This document shows, piece by piece, positions 1-53,549 of a DNA stretch of 64,000 nt. The notes beneath the pieces are model-generated. The model saw only the letters and a program-made list of their open reading frames with translations, was not told where the DNA came from and searched no databases. Source of the DNA: Arion vulgaris (Eukaryota; Mollusca; Gastropoda; Stylommatophora; Arionidae); the NCBI GenBank assembly GCA_020796225.1, contig CM036754.1:41267779-41331778 (forward strand), in the 5' to 3' direction. The position numbers and the translations under genes were made by a program. Numbering within the stretch: the stretch's first letter is position 1; each line of letters begins with the position of its first letter.

Positions 1-655
1 CTCTCTTTCTCTCCCTCTCTCTCCATCTCTTTCTCTCCCTCCCTCTCTATCTCTCCCTCTCTCTCCCTCTCTCTTTCTCTCCCCTCTATCTCTCTCTTTC
101 TCTCCCTGTCTCTCTTTCTCTCCCTCTCTATCTCTCTCTTTCTCTCCCTCTATCTCTCTCTTCCTCTCTATCTCTCTCTTTCTCTCCCTCTCTATCTCTC
201 TCTTTCTCTCCCTCTCTATCTCTCTCTTTCCCTCTCTATCTCTCTCTTTCTCTCCCTGTCTATCTCTCTCTTTCTCTCCCTGTCTATCTCTCTCTTTCTC
301 TCCCTCTATCTCTCTCTTTCTCTCCCTCTCTATCTCTCTCTTTCTCTCCCTGTATATCTCTTTCTCTCCATCTATCTCTCTCTCTTTCTCTCCCTCTCTA
401 TCTCTCTCTTTCTCTCCCTCTCTATCTCTCCCTCTCTATCTCTCTATTTCTCTCCCTCTCTATCTCTCTCCCTCTCTATCTCTCTATTTCTCTCCCTCTC
501 TATCTCTCCCTCTCTATCTCTCTATTTCTCTCCCTCTCTATCTATTTCTCTCCCTGTCTATCTCTCTCTATCTCTCCATCTCTCTCTTTCTCTCCCTCTC
601 TATCTCTCTATTTCTTTCTCTCTATCTCTTTCTCTCCCTCTCTCTCTTTCTCTCC
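1..655. repeat. CT-rich microsatellite tract
   Basis: Imperfect pyrimidine repeat built from CTCTC, TATCTC and TTTCTC words, running from the window edge to about 655 and followed by a short (AT)n run at 661-680. It continues beyond the window to the left. No coding potential. Confidence 0.95.
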
Positions 656-782
656 CAATAAATATATATATATATATACAAATAAATCATTGCAGCGGAT
701 ATCAAACTCAATCCCTAGGGTTGTTGGCGGAGCTATGAAGTTTGTGCTTTGTGCAATACTCTCGACAAGTGACATGCAATTC

Positions 783-886
783 CTATAGAGAAAGACAAAG
801 TCATATAGTTACAAACTGATACCCATGTTTCGCCCTTGTAGAAAGACAAAGTCATATAGTTACAAACTGATACCCATGTTTCGCCC
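783..886 (+). repeat. Tandem duplication next to a SINE
   Basis: Two near-identical copies of a ~50-base segment beginning GAAAGACAAAGTC and ending TGTTTCGCCC. The second copy runs directly into the SINE that starts at about 882. Confidence 0.8.
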
Positions 887-1146
887 GTGTGGTGCCAGGG
901 CCCACAAGGAAGGTAAAGAATAGTAACACTGCGACCTAATGGCATGTCGTAAAAGGCGACTGAGGTAGAAGCCTAGGGAAGCTACCATAGTAAATAAAAA
1001 GCGTCGCAGAAATCTGATGTGCTGGCCTACTTGTAGCCGCTTAACTGGCACAACGTACAATCGCTCTTAGGCTCAGATCACATACAAATCACAAAGAATA
1101 TTAAACAAGTGGTCGATATGGAGGGCTCGAAGAAGAAGAAGAAGAT
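882..1146 (+). mobile_element. SINE, subfamily B
   Basis: About 250-base element starting CGCCCGTGTGGTGCC, with the core GGCATGTCGTAAAAGGCGAC, then ATCTGATGTGCTGGCC, and ending in (GAA)n. Related copies lie at 5682, 32497(-), 36490(-), 46748, 49165, 52645, 55420(-) and 63345(-). It has no ORF, and its tail resembles that of the I-type LINE, its likely mobiliser (inference). Confidence 0.85.
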
Positions 1147-1234
1147 GTAGAACATTGTTCAAGCTGACTAAGAACAATCATTTTTATTTTTATTTCCAGA
1201 GTTAAGTTTAAGTTCTATTTTATTAGTTATACTG

Positions 1235-1470
1235 TCTGACTTAGTGGAGGAGCATATGACTGAATGTATTAGAGCTTGGGTTTCCATTAGGGAGTCTATG
1301 GTTCAGTCGGAGATAATCCAAGAAGTGTTTTTTTTACTGTCGGGAACGTAAAGAAAGAAACCTAACCTTAGCTGGGCGTTTCGCAGCGACTGGACTAGAT
1401 ATGAGGTCATTAAATTCTTTAATTAGTTGCAAACACAGACCTGTGGATAAGAACCGGACAGGAACCCATG
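1235..1470 (+). mobile_element. tRNA-derived SINE, subfamily F
   Basis: Begins with a tRNA-like stretch (TTAGTGGAGGAGCATATGAC ... GGTTCAGTCGGAG) and continues with GCGACTGGACTAGATATGAG and GTCATTAAATTC. The second half matches the element at 16690-16925, which has the better-preserved B box. Confidence 0.65.
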
Positions 1471-1730
1471 ATGACCCAAGTCAAGAGGAGAAAATGGTGA
1501 TGGGTCGGGCATACCCTACGGAAGACACAGCAGAGTGTCACTAGACACGCACTTGAGTGGAACCCACAATGAAAACGAAAAAGAGGACGCCCTTAACAGA
1601 CCTGGAGACGAAGTCTTCTTGAGGAACTGAAGTGTTCAACTATCCTGGGAGACCATCAAGAAAACAGACAGAGACCGAGAAGAATTGCGAACAACTGTTG
1701 GGGCCCTATGCTCCACGAGGAGCGGAGAGG
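1471..1730 (+). mobile_element. RTE-type LINE 3' end, degenerate
   Basis: Broken frames carry the typical RTE C-terminal wording (ACTTGAGTGGAACCC ~ ALxWNP; ACAGACAGAGACCGAGAAGA ~ xDRDREEL; GGGGCCCTATGCTCC ~ GALCS). Only the last ~80 codons are present, with frameshifts. Confidence 0.65.
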
Positions 1731-1847
1731 AATACGTCAAGTCAAATTCGTTAATTCCACAGGCTCATGTCCTCCTTACCTAAAAAAAACTTGTTACTGG
1801 TGCAGTAACGACAGTTTTAAAAAATGTTATTATTTATTGCCGGGCTT

Positions 1848-1976
1848 TGCAATGTCCGGCTTGAAGATGGCTACCCTATCTGATAGAATACTTTAGCTAC
1901 AAAATCCAGTTAACCATGAACTAGCAGAAGCTGGTTGAAGGCCTATGCTCCAACTGGTGTTTGAAAGGCGAGAGAG
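1848..1976 (+). mobile_element. Internally deleted RTE derivative (5' UTR joined to 3' end)
   Basis: GGCTACCCTATCTGATAGAA ... ACAAAATCCAGTTAACCATG matches the 5' UTR of the RTE at 58236-61395. It is followed at once by AAGCTGGTTGAAGGCCTATG, the RTE C-terminal codons (LVEGLCxN), and a GAGAGA tail. About 3 kb of coding sequence is absent. A second copy of this structure is at 17010-17185 (-). Confidence 0.7.
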
Positions 1977-2249
1977 ATAGAGAGAGTTACTTGTAGCAAA
2001 ACTAACTTGTTTATGTATGTCAAAATATGATATATGATACACACACAACTATAAGCCTCAACACAACAAGCACAGTCCACATGTCGACCGTGTCACATAA
2101 ACAGATAAGGGAAGTAAGCGCAGATAGTATGATCTAGCAGAGAGAATATCCACCAGAGCGGTTCTCAACCTAATTTCAATACGGACACACTTAATGGAAC
2201 CTTAGAAAGAAAATATTTCTGCAGATTACACGTTTTTAAATTATTTGTT

Positions 2250-2458
2250 GCCCCCATCTGCCCAGCGTGTTCGTAGCGCGTTGGACTACGGGTGACTATC
2301 CCTCTGTGTGTGCGGGTTCAATTCCGCGGGATGGCAGAAAAAGCCACAGATTCCCCAGATTTACGGTGTTCGTGGCACCGAACCGAAGGGTTACGATGTC
2401 CATGGCACCGAGCCGAAGAGCTGAAAAGCTCAAGTGTTTCTGGATCGGGAAAAAAATT
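2250..2458 (+). mobile_element. tRNA-derived SINE, subfamily C, with target duplication
   Basis: tRNA-like head with A-box-like TAGCGCGTTGGAC and B-box-like GGGTTCAATTCCGCGGG, then CACCGAACCGAAGGG and an A-rich tail. It is flanked by the 10-base direct repeat ATTATTTGTT (2240-2249 and 2459-2468), a clear target-site duplication. Confidence 0.88.
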
Positions 2459-2468
2459 ATTATTTGTT

Positions 2469-3049
2469 ATATGGCGATGTGTGAAACCTACAGATCCGAG
2501 GTAATCAGATCGGATTTGGAGAAAACTGGGGAGGCTGTGATAATACTGGGTGAACGGTCGTATAGACAAAAGGCATGTAAGTTGCTGTATTACATGAGAT
2601 AGGAATAAATAAATGATTACATATGAAAATAAACAGCCCACGACGCTTCGACCATAGGTCTTTATCAAGATAACAAATACAGATAATTAATAAACTAAAA
2701 CATAATTCTAACTAAGGATGACACGAAATTGATACTAGCATACTTACCTGTCTCTAAGCAAGTGTTGTCTCAATGCGAATATCGCATAAAATGTGAGAAT
2801 GGACAGGAAATAGTAAATTATATCGGGGATTAAAGCCTCTTTAAGCCCAGGCACGCTTTCAACCTAAGAACGAACCTTATTTTGGTTATATCAGAGCATG
2901 TAGTCCAACAAACATGAAAAATAAGAATTAAATCCTTTCGGAGAGTATAATGGTTTTTTTTTAATATTGTATAATTTTTTTTTAAATAAAGAAAGTTTTT
3001 GAAAAAGAATCAATTTTTGGTGAAGTTGGCCTACTTTCCTGGAAATTAG
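2469..3049. other. Unassigned intergenic sequence
   Basis: AT-rich sequence without a convincing gene, RNA or recognisable transposon. Short ORFs on both strands show no family resemblance and are probably chance. Confidence 0.5.
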
Positions 3050-3290
3050 AAGAACAGTCGGAACAACACCAGTTGTTAGATTCATTGAAAAATAGAGGCT
3101 CAAATGGTTTGGCCACTTGGTGAGAATGAACCAAACTACATCAGTTGCAAGAGCGTACAACCTGAAAATATCAAGAGGAAAGGGCAGACCAAGAAAACAA
3201 TGAAATGGTGAAGTTGCAGACATCTTAAAACTACAATACCACAACATATTAAGCGACCGAGCGTGCACTATCTCGGAACCGATCATCAGT
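3050..3290 (+). mobile_element. LINE 3' end remnant
   Basis: Forward frame reads RLKWFGHLVRMNQTT ... ISRGKGRPRKQ, the 'WxGHxxRM ... GRPR' signature found near the end of RTE-like reverse transcriptases. Frameshifted and short. Confidence 0.65.
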
Positions 3291-3549
3291 TGTGAAACCT
3301 AACGGCCAAAAAAAGCAGAGAAGGACAAAAGAAAGAGTCTACGTTCAAAGGTCTGTGTAGCAAGAAATCTTGTGCATTGTTCCCCCAACAAATCAGAGAA
3401 TAGGAATACAATATTTTGACAATGACATGCTCAACATGTTCCCTGAAACAAGCTGTGTTTAAATTTACACCCAAAATCTGATCGGTTTAGCTCATGATAA
3501 ACCAAAACCGCACAGTTTTACAACAGGAGTACGTGCGTTAACAGTGTCA

Positions 3550-3985
3550 GTTTCAAATATCTTCATTGCACTCCGGACATGTCCATAGGTGCTCCAATCT
3601 TCTTTACAGTATCTCCAACAGCGTCCAGCGACTGCCCGTACCAGTTCCAGTTTGATTGATGAACCTACTCATATACCTGTCCTGTTCTTTTCTTGCTACT
3701 CCAATCTTCAATTCCAGTTCTTGGAATCTAGTAGATTACTTGGATTGGTTTAAAGGAAAATCTTTTTTGCGGCCACACTCTATGCGAGCGTTCAAAATGT
3801 CAGCTCTATCCATTTGCTGGCACACTGATATGGTGGCAGAACCAGCATGTCTGCTCTCTGATTACCAACGACACCCATGTGGACCGAGACGAAGATAAGT
3901 GTAATTCTACAAATTGTTGACGCTTGCAGTGATTCAGTACATTGCCAGCGCACTGAACCAGTATCCACCTTTCGGATCATACTCA
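3550..3985 (-). mobile_element. LINE RNase H and C-terminal remnant
   Basis: The minus strand encodes VSVHMGVVGNQRADML, the last RNase H motif of a non-LTR retrotransposon (H..G..GN..AD), followed by a ~90-residue tail ending near RSEHLWTCPEC in better copies (19695-19988). A + strand copy of part of that tail (GGACGCTGTTGTAGATGTTG) lies at 4060-4150, so the two fragments form an imperfect inverted pair upstream of the AMN start. Confidence 0.7.
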
Positions 3986-4059
3986 ATGAATCACTTAGAA
4001 TGCGTTAACAGTGTGATTATTGAGGGAGAACCATGTTACTTCTGCTTTATACTGCTACT

Positions 4060-4150
4060 TGTTACTGCTGGACGCTGTTGTAGATGTTGCGAAGGAGATC
4101 GAAGCACCTATGGACATAATAGCAACAAACTGAAACAACATTTTGAGAAC
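4060..4150 (+). mobile_element. LINE C-terminal tail fragment
   Basis: Matches, in the opposite orientation, the tail of the adjacent remnant at 3550-3985 (GCTGGACGCTGTTGTAGATG, GAAGGAGATCGAAGCACCTA). Confidence 0.65.
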
Positions 4151-4352
4151 CCTTGACTACTTAATTAACATGAAACCAGGATTCTACGTGTATGACTTCT
4201 TGAATATGCAAGACAACGACCGTCATAAAGGGGGCGTTGGCAGGTACTGTCAGTCACCAGGTCACGCAGAACTAGAAGTTTAACGGATGTTTATGTGTTA
4301 ATTTCTACAAGTATTATTAATTTTGAATGTTCTGCGGTCAATACCTCTCATT

Positions 4353-47392
<43,040 letters not shown>

Positions 47393-47704
47393 TATGATAT
47401 GATCATATGTAGGTGTCCAAGTTACTGCTATAGTCCGTAGGGAGCTGATGGTGGTCTCAAATGAGGTCGTGGAATCAAGCTTATATATCTATTGTAGTTA
47501 AAATAACAACATAAATGTTCTCACCCGTACTCATTCTCTTTTTCATTCTTTCTATAAGTTTCTCTTTCTTTCTCTCTCTATCTATCTCTCTATCTCTCTC
47601 TCTATTTCACTAGTTTCTTTCACCAGATTTCTCTTTCTTTCTGGCTCTCTCTTTATCTTTCTTTTTTTCTCTCTCTATCTCTGATATATGACAGCAATCA
47701 ATCA
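47393..47704 (+). other. Presumed AMN 3' UTR and pyrimidine tract
   Basis: Follows the AMN stop. No AATAAA before the LINE at 47705; first canonical AATAAA words downstream are near 48667 and 48830. 47535-47690 is CT-rich simple sequence. The transcript end is therefore undetermined. Confidence 0.45.
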
Positions 47705-48105
47705 AGTGCCATGCTGGCGGCGTAGGCGATCATGTCTCTCCACAACTATCTCTCTCTCTCCCCCTTGGTGCAGTTAATGAGTTCTGACATCGATCTTTTG
47801 TCGAACCACGGTGTCAGACCATCCAACATCTTCTCCCTCTGTCTTCCACGATCTCTCTTTCCCTGAATTTTACCTGTTGTCACCAAATGCTCTAAACCTT
47901 TCTCCACATTATATGCATGAAGAACCTTGATTGTTTGATCCTTATTCTTTTGATGCTGTTTCTTTGTGTACAGGCCTGATTTAAAATCTCTTCTTCTCTG
48001 TCCATGGAATTTTCAGCATTCTTCTGTGAAACATCATCTCTGTGGCTTCCAATGATCTGATTGGTTGTTTGTTCATTGTTCATGATTCGCTGCCATACAT
48101 AGTCA
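47705..48105 (-). mobile_element. LINE reverse-transcriptase C-terminal fragment
   Basis: Second copy of the segment at 10265-10680 (minus strand: ILNQACTQRNSIKRIRIKQS + RFFMHIMWRK). Runs into the assembly gap. Confidence 0.82.
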
Positions 48106-48205
48106 NNNNNNNNNNNNNNNNNNNNNNNNNNNNNNNNNNNNNNNNNNNNNNNNNNNNNNNNNNNNNNNNNNNNNNNNNNNNNNNNNNNNNNNNNNNNNNN
48201 NNNNN
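48106..48205. other. Assembly gap (100 N)
   Basis: Exactly 100 undetermined bases, the conventional size for a gap of unknown length, so true spacing is unknown. ORFs spanning it are meaningless. Confidence 0.99.
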
Positions 48206-48600
48206 ACCTGGTGTCAACATCAATGCAGCCCATTATAAAGACACTTTAGACAAGCTGCATAAGGCCATCAAGGCTAAGCGACTTCATCAAGGCAAACTTT
48301 CTCAAGGTGTGATTCTTCCCCACGACAACGCTCGTCCGCAGTCGGACATGCAAGAATTGGGAAGTTCATCACCCAGCCTATAGTCTCGATTTGTCCCCGT
48401 GTGATTACCATTTGTTCGGACCGTTGGAAAGCACTAAAGGGAAGCGATTCAACAGCGACGCAGACGTGAAGACAGCGGTGACCACATGGTTCAGTGAGTA
48501 GCCACGCACCTTTTTCTCGGACGGCATTCGACGTCTACCTAAACAGTGGGATGCTTGCCTAAATGCATACGGAGATTTTTCTGATGAACCCAGGTGCATT
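48206..48600 (+). mobile_element. mariner-type transposase remnant
   Basis: NINAAHYKDTLDKLHKAIKA ... GVILPHDNARPQ (second catalytic Asp region, HDNARPH in intact copies), then after a frameshift LDLSPCDYHLFGPL (third catalytic Asp), KRFNSDADVKTAVTTWF, stop, FFSDGIRRLPKQWDACLNAY + GDFS. DDxD spacing and wording fit the mariner family. N-terminal part is missing, probably in or beyond the gap; inactive. Confidence 0.9.
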
Positions 48601-48709
48601 CTTATTCACAAGTGGTTGCTTTGTTTAATTCCGTTGAAACTGTTAATTTGCGTATGATACTTTTTAAATAAATCCACAAGTCCCGTTTTCATTTGAACAC
48701 GCCTCGTAC

Positions 48710-48756
48710 AACTCTCTCTCTCTTTCTTTCTCTCTCTCTCTCTCTTCCTCTCTCTG

Positions 48757-48788
<32 letters not shown>

Positions 48789-48800
48789 ACCCACACACAC
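48710..48800 (+). repeat. CT/CA microsatellite
   Basis: CTCTCTTT-type tract ending in ACCCACACACACACA. Confidence 0.95.
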
Positions 48801-48944
48801 ACATTCTCTCTTATTCCGTTTTCGTTTCCAATAAAGCAACTACAGTTTCAATATATTGTTTTCAACTCAGTTTGTCTAATAAAATAATTATGAAATTGTT
48901 CCTAACACTATGTCCGTTTTTTTCCTCATTTTCTGCCAGGTTCT

Positions 48945-49082
48945 GCCATCATCATCATCACCATTATCATCATCACCATCATCATCATCAGCAACACCAC
49001 CATCATCACCATCAGCAACATCACCATCATCACCATCAGCAACATCACCATCATCATCATTATCAACATTATCATCATCAGG
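48945..49082 (+). repeat. (CATCAT/CAGCAA)n microsatellite
   Basis: CATCATCATCACCATTATC-like triplets mixed with CAGCAACATCAC. His- and Asp-rich ORFs over it are artefacts. Confidence 0.95.
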
Positions 49083-49164
49083 TGTCATTTCCGCGTTGAA
49101 CGTTGATTGCAATAGACTCCAAAAATGACCTCTCTTGTCTATATGTTGCCCTCTGCGAGGTCAA

Positions 49165-49410
49165 AGGCTAACGGGACTCTGACGACGCTTGTCTACAAAA
49201 ATTAACTCTCATGTATCAGGTTTTTCTTTCCGTTACTTAGAAAGGCGAACCGAATAAAATCATGCAGAAACCGATTATGCTGGTCTACGTGTTGGGTAAG
49301 CCCCAAACTAGCACAACACATTCATTCTCCAAGGGAAATCACATACAGCCCCCTCCTAAGAGTAGCTTAACAAGTGACTGATGAGAGCGAGCGAAGAAGA
49401 AGAAGAAGGC
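49165..49410 (+). mobile_element. SINE subfamily B, diverged
   Basis: Recognisable by AGAAACCGATTATGCTGGTC, AAATCACATACAGCCCCCTC, AACAAGTGACTGATGAGAGC and the (GAA)n end. Its 5' part is heavily altered. Confidence 0.65.
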
Positions 49411-49529
49411 GTAAGGGAGAAACCTCAATAGGTGTTGGGTCATGGTATTGTAAGAAAATTACGCACATAACGCGTCAGTAAAAACCACATTCAATCACAA
49501 AAATGATTTCTATAAAATGATACAGTACA

Positions 49530-49975
49530 TGTCTGTGGCGTAGAGGCTATGTGCTCGTCTCTCGTGTCGAAGGTACCAGGTTCGCTCCACGTGGAACCAT
49601 CTGGATATTTTCCAGAGATCCCTGATCTCAGTGTAGGTGTGATCGAGTTCCTAGTCTTATCGGAGACGGACGGTAAAACGTAGGTCCCGTGTTCAATTTG
49701 AGCACGTAAAAGAATCATTGGCAGTTCAAAAAAAAAAGAAGAGCAGGCTGAAAAGCTGCTGCCCGGGCAAAATTCCTTAGAAAATATAAAAAATAAAATT
49801 TCTATAAAATCTTCTCAATCTTCAAAATTACATCGGGGACCCTCACCTGTGCTACGGCGTTCGTGCACTGCAGTTGAGATCTTCATATGTAAGAAAGAGA
49901 TCGGAGCACACATGGCCACTCACCGAAATACAATGATGATGGTCATATAAAATCAATCAATCAATCTTTGAATAA
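49530..49975 (+). mobile_element. tRNA-derived SINE, subfamily D, full length
   Basis: Head CTGTGGCGTAGAGGCTATGT (A box) and ACCAGGTTCGCTCCACG (B box); body ATCCCTGATCTCAGTGTAGG, GGACGGTAAAACGTAGGTCC, ACATCGGGGACCCTCACC; tail ATCAATCAATCAATC. About 440 bases; the reference copy in this window. Confidence 0.9.
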
Positions 49976-50329
49976 TTCACCAACTTATTTTTTTAAATAG
50001 GTTAATAATAGCTGGTTCTATCCCGTTAAATCTGGTGTTGGTGTCACGATCACTGACGCCTCGTTTCAGATATCTCAAGCAGCATGCGCCAGCTTACACG
50101 AGCTTCCATTGATCAATCACCAACTTGGCCAACAGCCTTGAGACCGTCTGAAGGACGAGCCGACATTTTGAATGGACCAGTCGATAATTGGATTTATATC
50201 GATCGGTGAAATATGTGCGTGGGCGGTAGCTGTTCTAATAATACACATCTTGCCCGTGCGCATGTCTGTATTGTTTTTTAACTGCTAGTTCTCGCTTTTA
50301 GAACGAACCATTGTAAACTATTTGTAGTT
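49976..50329. other. Unassigned intergenic sequence
   Basis: No gene or repeat family recognised before the array that begins near 50330. Confidence 0.45.
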
Positions 50330-51425
50330 CGATGACATGGGTGAATTAACCTTGAAAACTATTGAGTTCAGACTGGTAATTAACCACTTAAAACTATTTT
50401 AGTTCATGACGGTGAATTAACCCTTGAAACATTAGTTCGATGCTGGTAATTAACCACTTGCAAACTTTGAGTTCGATGACATGGGTAAATTAACCCTTGT
50501 AAACTTTTGTAGTTCGATGACATGGGTGAATTAACCCTTGAAACTATTGTAGTTCGATGACATGGTGAATTAACCACTTGAAAACTTGTAGTTCGATACA
50601 TGGGGAATTAACCCTTGAAAACTATTTGTAGTTCGATGACATGGGCGGATTAACCCTGAAAACTATTTGTAGTTCGATGACATGGGCGGAATAACCACTT
50701 GAAAACTATTTGTAGTTCGATGACATGGGCGATTAACCCTGAAAACTATTTGTAGTTCATGACATGGGCGATTAACCACTTGAAACTTTGTAGTTCGATG
50801 ACATGGGCGGAATAACCCGAAAACTATTTGTAGTTGATGACATGGGCGGAATAACCCTGAAACTATTGGTTGATGACATGGGGGATAACCACTTGAACTA
50901 TTTGTAGTTCGATGACATGGGCGAATAACCCTGAAAACTATTTGTAGTTCGATGACATGGCGATTAACCCTTGAAACTTTTGTAGTTCGATGACATGGGC
51001 GGATTAACCACTTGAAAACTATTTGTAGTTCGATGACATGGGCGGATTAACCACTTGAAACTTTTGTAGTTCGATGACATGGGCGAATAAACTTGAATAA
51101 CTATTTGTAGTTCGATGACATGGGCTGAATTAACCCTTGAAAACTATTGTAGTTCGATGACATGGGGATAACCACTTGAAAACTATTTGTAGTTCGATGA
51201 CATGGGCGGATTAACCACTTGAAAACTATTTGTAGTTCGATGACATGGGTGGAATAACCACTTGAAAACTATTTGTAGTTCGATGACATGGGCGGAATAA
51301 CCACTTGAAAACTATTTGTAGTTCGATGACATGGGCGGATTAACCACTTGAAAACTATTTGTAGTTCGATGACATGGGCGGAATAACCACTTGAAAACTA
51401 TTTGTAGTTCGATGACATGGGCGGA
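50330..51425 (+). repeat. 43-base minisatellite with many indels
   Basis: Unit GTAGTTCGATGACATGGGCG + GATTAACCACTTGAAAACTA + TTT, ~26 copies. Units before about 51150 differ mainly by missing bases in short runs (GGG, AAA, CC); units after it are nearly perfect. Confidence 0.95.
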
Positions 51426-51510
51426 TTAGCGTAAGGCATAAGCGTTCGCTTATCGACTCGGACACAAGAGGGTTGGAGGTTCAATCCCACATTCGAAGTT
51501 CCACATGTGA
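51425..51510 (+). mobile_element. tRNA-like SINE head
   Basis: TTAGCGTAAGGCATAAGCG ... GAGGTTCAATCCCACATTCG: A- and B-box-like words at tRNA spacing. No body recognised; a LINE fragment follows. Confidence 0.5.
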
Positions 51511-52110
51511 GGAAAGGAATTGGTCCTCCTACCTCCTGCACACTAGTACCTAGAAATGTGAGGTCCCTGGGCACGCAGGAGTCAGTGGTGATGAACGAGC
51601 TGATAGATTGGCTGGCATGGCTTCGATATCAGAGGGAGCTGCAATCGATCAAAATGACATTCTTAACGAATTGGAAGTATTTCCAAACAGAGGAGTTTCA
51701 GTGTTGTGAATCTCACTCGCTGGCCAGATTGAGAGAGATGGGTGTCAATATTGGTGCAGCCCGAAAGAACGACATACTAAATATGTAAAGAGACTTCTTC
51801 TTCTTTGCGCTCGTTCTTTACGACCAATTTTAATCACTCTTTGTGATATGTTTGATCTTTACCAAGAACGTGTATGCGTTGCACATTGGTTTGGTAGGCC
51901 CTAAACGCATAGACTTCTACACGTTTAGGACACATGCATCCGATTTCAGCCAAACCTCCTTAGTCGCCTCTTACGACATGCGTGGCAGGTAACAGTGGTT
52001 CTATTCTTTACACCCCAAATTTGGGCCCCGGTAACCACTCAGGGCGATGTAAAGAGACTGATTAATCAACATCGAACTAGCGTGTTAGTCCCATGTCGTT
52101 TAGCAATATA
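51511..52110 (+). mobile_element. LINE RNase H/C-terminal remnant, split by a SINE
   Basis: Broken VPRNVRSLGTQESVVMNELI ~ G..G...NE.AD, then ARLREMGVNIGAARKNDILN (to 51795). After the SINE it resumes GACTGATTAATCAACATCGA (52055 on). Same family as 3550(-), 14840 and 19695(-). Confidence 0.75.
51796..52046 (-). mobile_element. SINE, subfamily A, with 13-base target duplication
   Basis: Reverse copy; ATGTAAAGAGACT lies at 51783-51795 and 52047-52059. Ends CCCCGGTAACCACTC on the right. Inserted into the LINE remnant above. Confidence 0.93.
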
Positions 52111-52149
52111 TATTAACCTCATCATTACCAGGGGCGTCACAATCGCGGT

Positions 52150-52565
52150 GGTCTGTCTGGCGTGTAGGTAATGTGCTCGACTCTCGCTCCAAAAGTACTC
52201 GATTCGTTTCTCGCATATTTTCTTCAGAGATCGTTAATCTCAGTGTAGGTGAGATCGAGTTTCTGGTCCTATCGGGCAAAAGACGGACGATATAATGAAG
52301 GCCTTGTGTTCAAGTTGAGCACGTCATAAAACCCGTGGCAGGTGAAAAATGATAAAAGTGTGATAGAAAGCCGCTGCACTGGCAAAATCCATAAAAAATA
52401 AAATTCCTTCAAAATAATGTATCAATTATGTCGGATACCTTCTTTAGTGCTACGGATTTCGTGCACTGTCGCTGAGATCTTTCTGTGTAAGACATAAATA
52501 TTAGCACACAGGGTTATTCATCGATGTCTAGTGATGGTGGTTATATCAATCAATAAATCAATCAA
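52150..52565 (+). mobile_element. tRNA-derived SINE, subfamily D
   Basis: GGCGTGTAGGTAATGTGCTC (A box), CTCGATTCGTTTCTCGC (B box), GTTAATCTCAGTGTAGGTGA, then ATATCAATCAATAAATC tail. Older copy, more diverged than 49530. Confidence 0.83.
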
Positions 52566-52644
52566 TGACAAACGTGGCCCTTATATAACACATTTAGCAT
52601 TGGCCACGGCCACAAAGAGATGGGATCCACTGTCTCAGTCTCTC

Positions 52645-52905
52645 TCCACGCCCGTGTGGTGCCGGGGCCCGCAAGGGAAGCAAAGAATAGTACGACTACG
52701 ACCTACAAGGCATGTCGAAAGACCGGTAAGATGCGACTGATGTAGGCCCTAGGGATGCTACCTAGTAAATAAAAAGCATCGCAGAAATCGGATGTGTTGG
52801 CCTACTTGTAAGCGCATAACTGACAGAACGTAAAATCGCTCTTACCCTCAAATTATATACAAATCAAACAGAATGGTTAGCAAGTGGAGCGTTCAAAGAA
52901 GAATA
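52645..52905 (+). mobile_element. SINE, subfamily B
   Basis: CGCCCGTGTGGTGCCGGGGC, GGCATGTCGAAAGACCGGTA, ATCGGATGTGTTGGCC, ending GCGTTCAAAGAAGAATAAG. Confidence 0.85.
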
Positions 52906-53364
52906 AGTCTTTCTACAAATTCACCCATTTACTCAGTATTACCGCAGCCTCCTCGCGGTTATCTCCAGATCTGATCTGATCGGGTCTGACCACCTCAGAT
53001 TTGTGAGTTTCTGTACATCGCCTTGTACCAGGTTCTGTGTAGTAAAATCGAATCTGACCAGTTTGGCCTCCATTCAAGCCGACGGCTCATTTTTTGAATT
53101 GCGTGGGCGCGTGAGAGTATTGATCTGGCTTGTGTAAAGACACAGACCAGGAATACGACCTTCAGAGTTGTCATTTGCGTCCATGAATGGCAGCGAGAAT
53201 GAAGCCATTAAGAGATTCAGAATGAAATTACTGATATTGGTTTGGTTTTTTTGTGGTTTTTCTTTAATAAATATTTCAGGTTCAATTTTTTTCCCTCACT
53301 TCCAATGAGGCCAGTAAAGAATTCGCTGTTGGGTACTTCACTACTTTCTGTGAAGTGTTTTTAG
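52906..53364. other. Unassigned intergenic sequence
   Basis: No supported feature. Confidence 0.45.
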
Positions 53365-53545
53365 TACAGAATAAAGTAACTATGTGTTTGTAAAGTGTTT
53401 GTAGTGTAAGATAAAGTGTTTGTAAAGTGTTTGTAGTGTAAGATAAAGTGTTTGTAAAGTGTTTGTAGTGTACGATAAAGTAATTGTTTGTAAAGTGCTT
53501 GTAGTGTAAGATAAAGTAAGTGTTTGTAAAGTGTTTGTAGCACAA
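53365..53545. repeat. ~30-base (GTGTTTGTAAAGTGTTTGTAG)n repeat
   Basis: Five to six copies with TGTAAGATAAA spacers. Related, more diverged copies at 53730-53840 (AATGTTTGTAGCATAGGATG) lie beyond a SINE, which probably landed in the array. Confidence 0.88.
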
Positions 53546-53549
53546 TATT

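Noticed and set aside
2262..2340. Functional tRNA gene
   Set aside because: A- and B-box words are present but the body continues as a repeated SINE with a target duplication; no complete cloverleaf. Same for the other tRNA-like heads.
48872..49128. His-rich and Asp-rich ORFs
   Set aside because: CAT/ATG triplet microsatellite; no start context or family.
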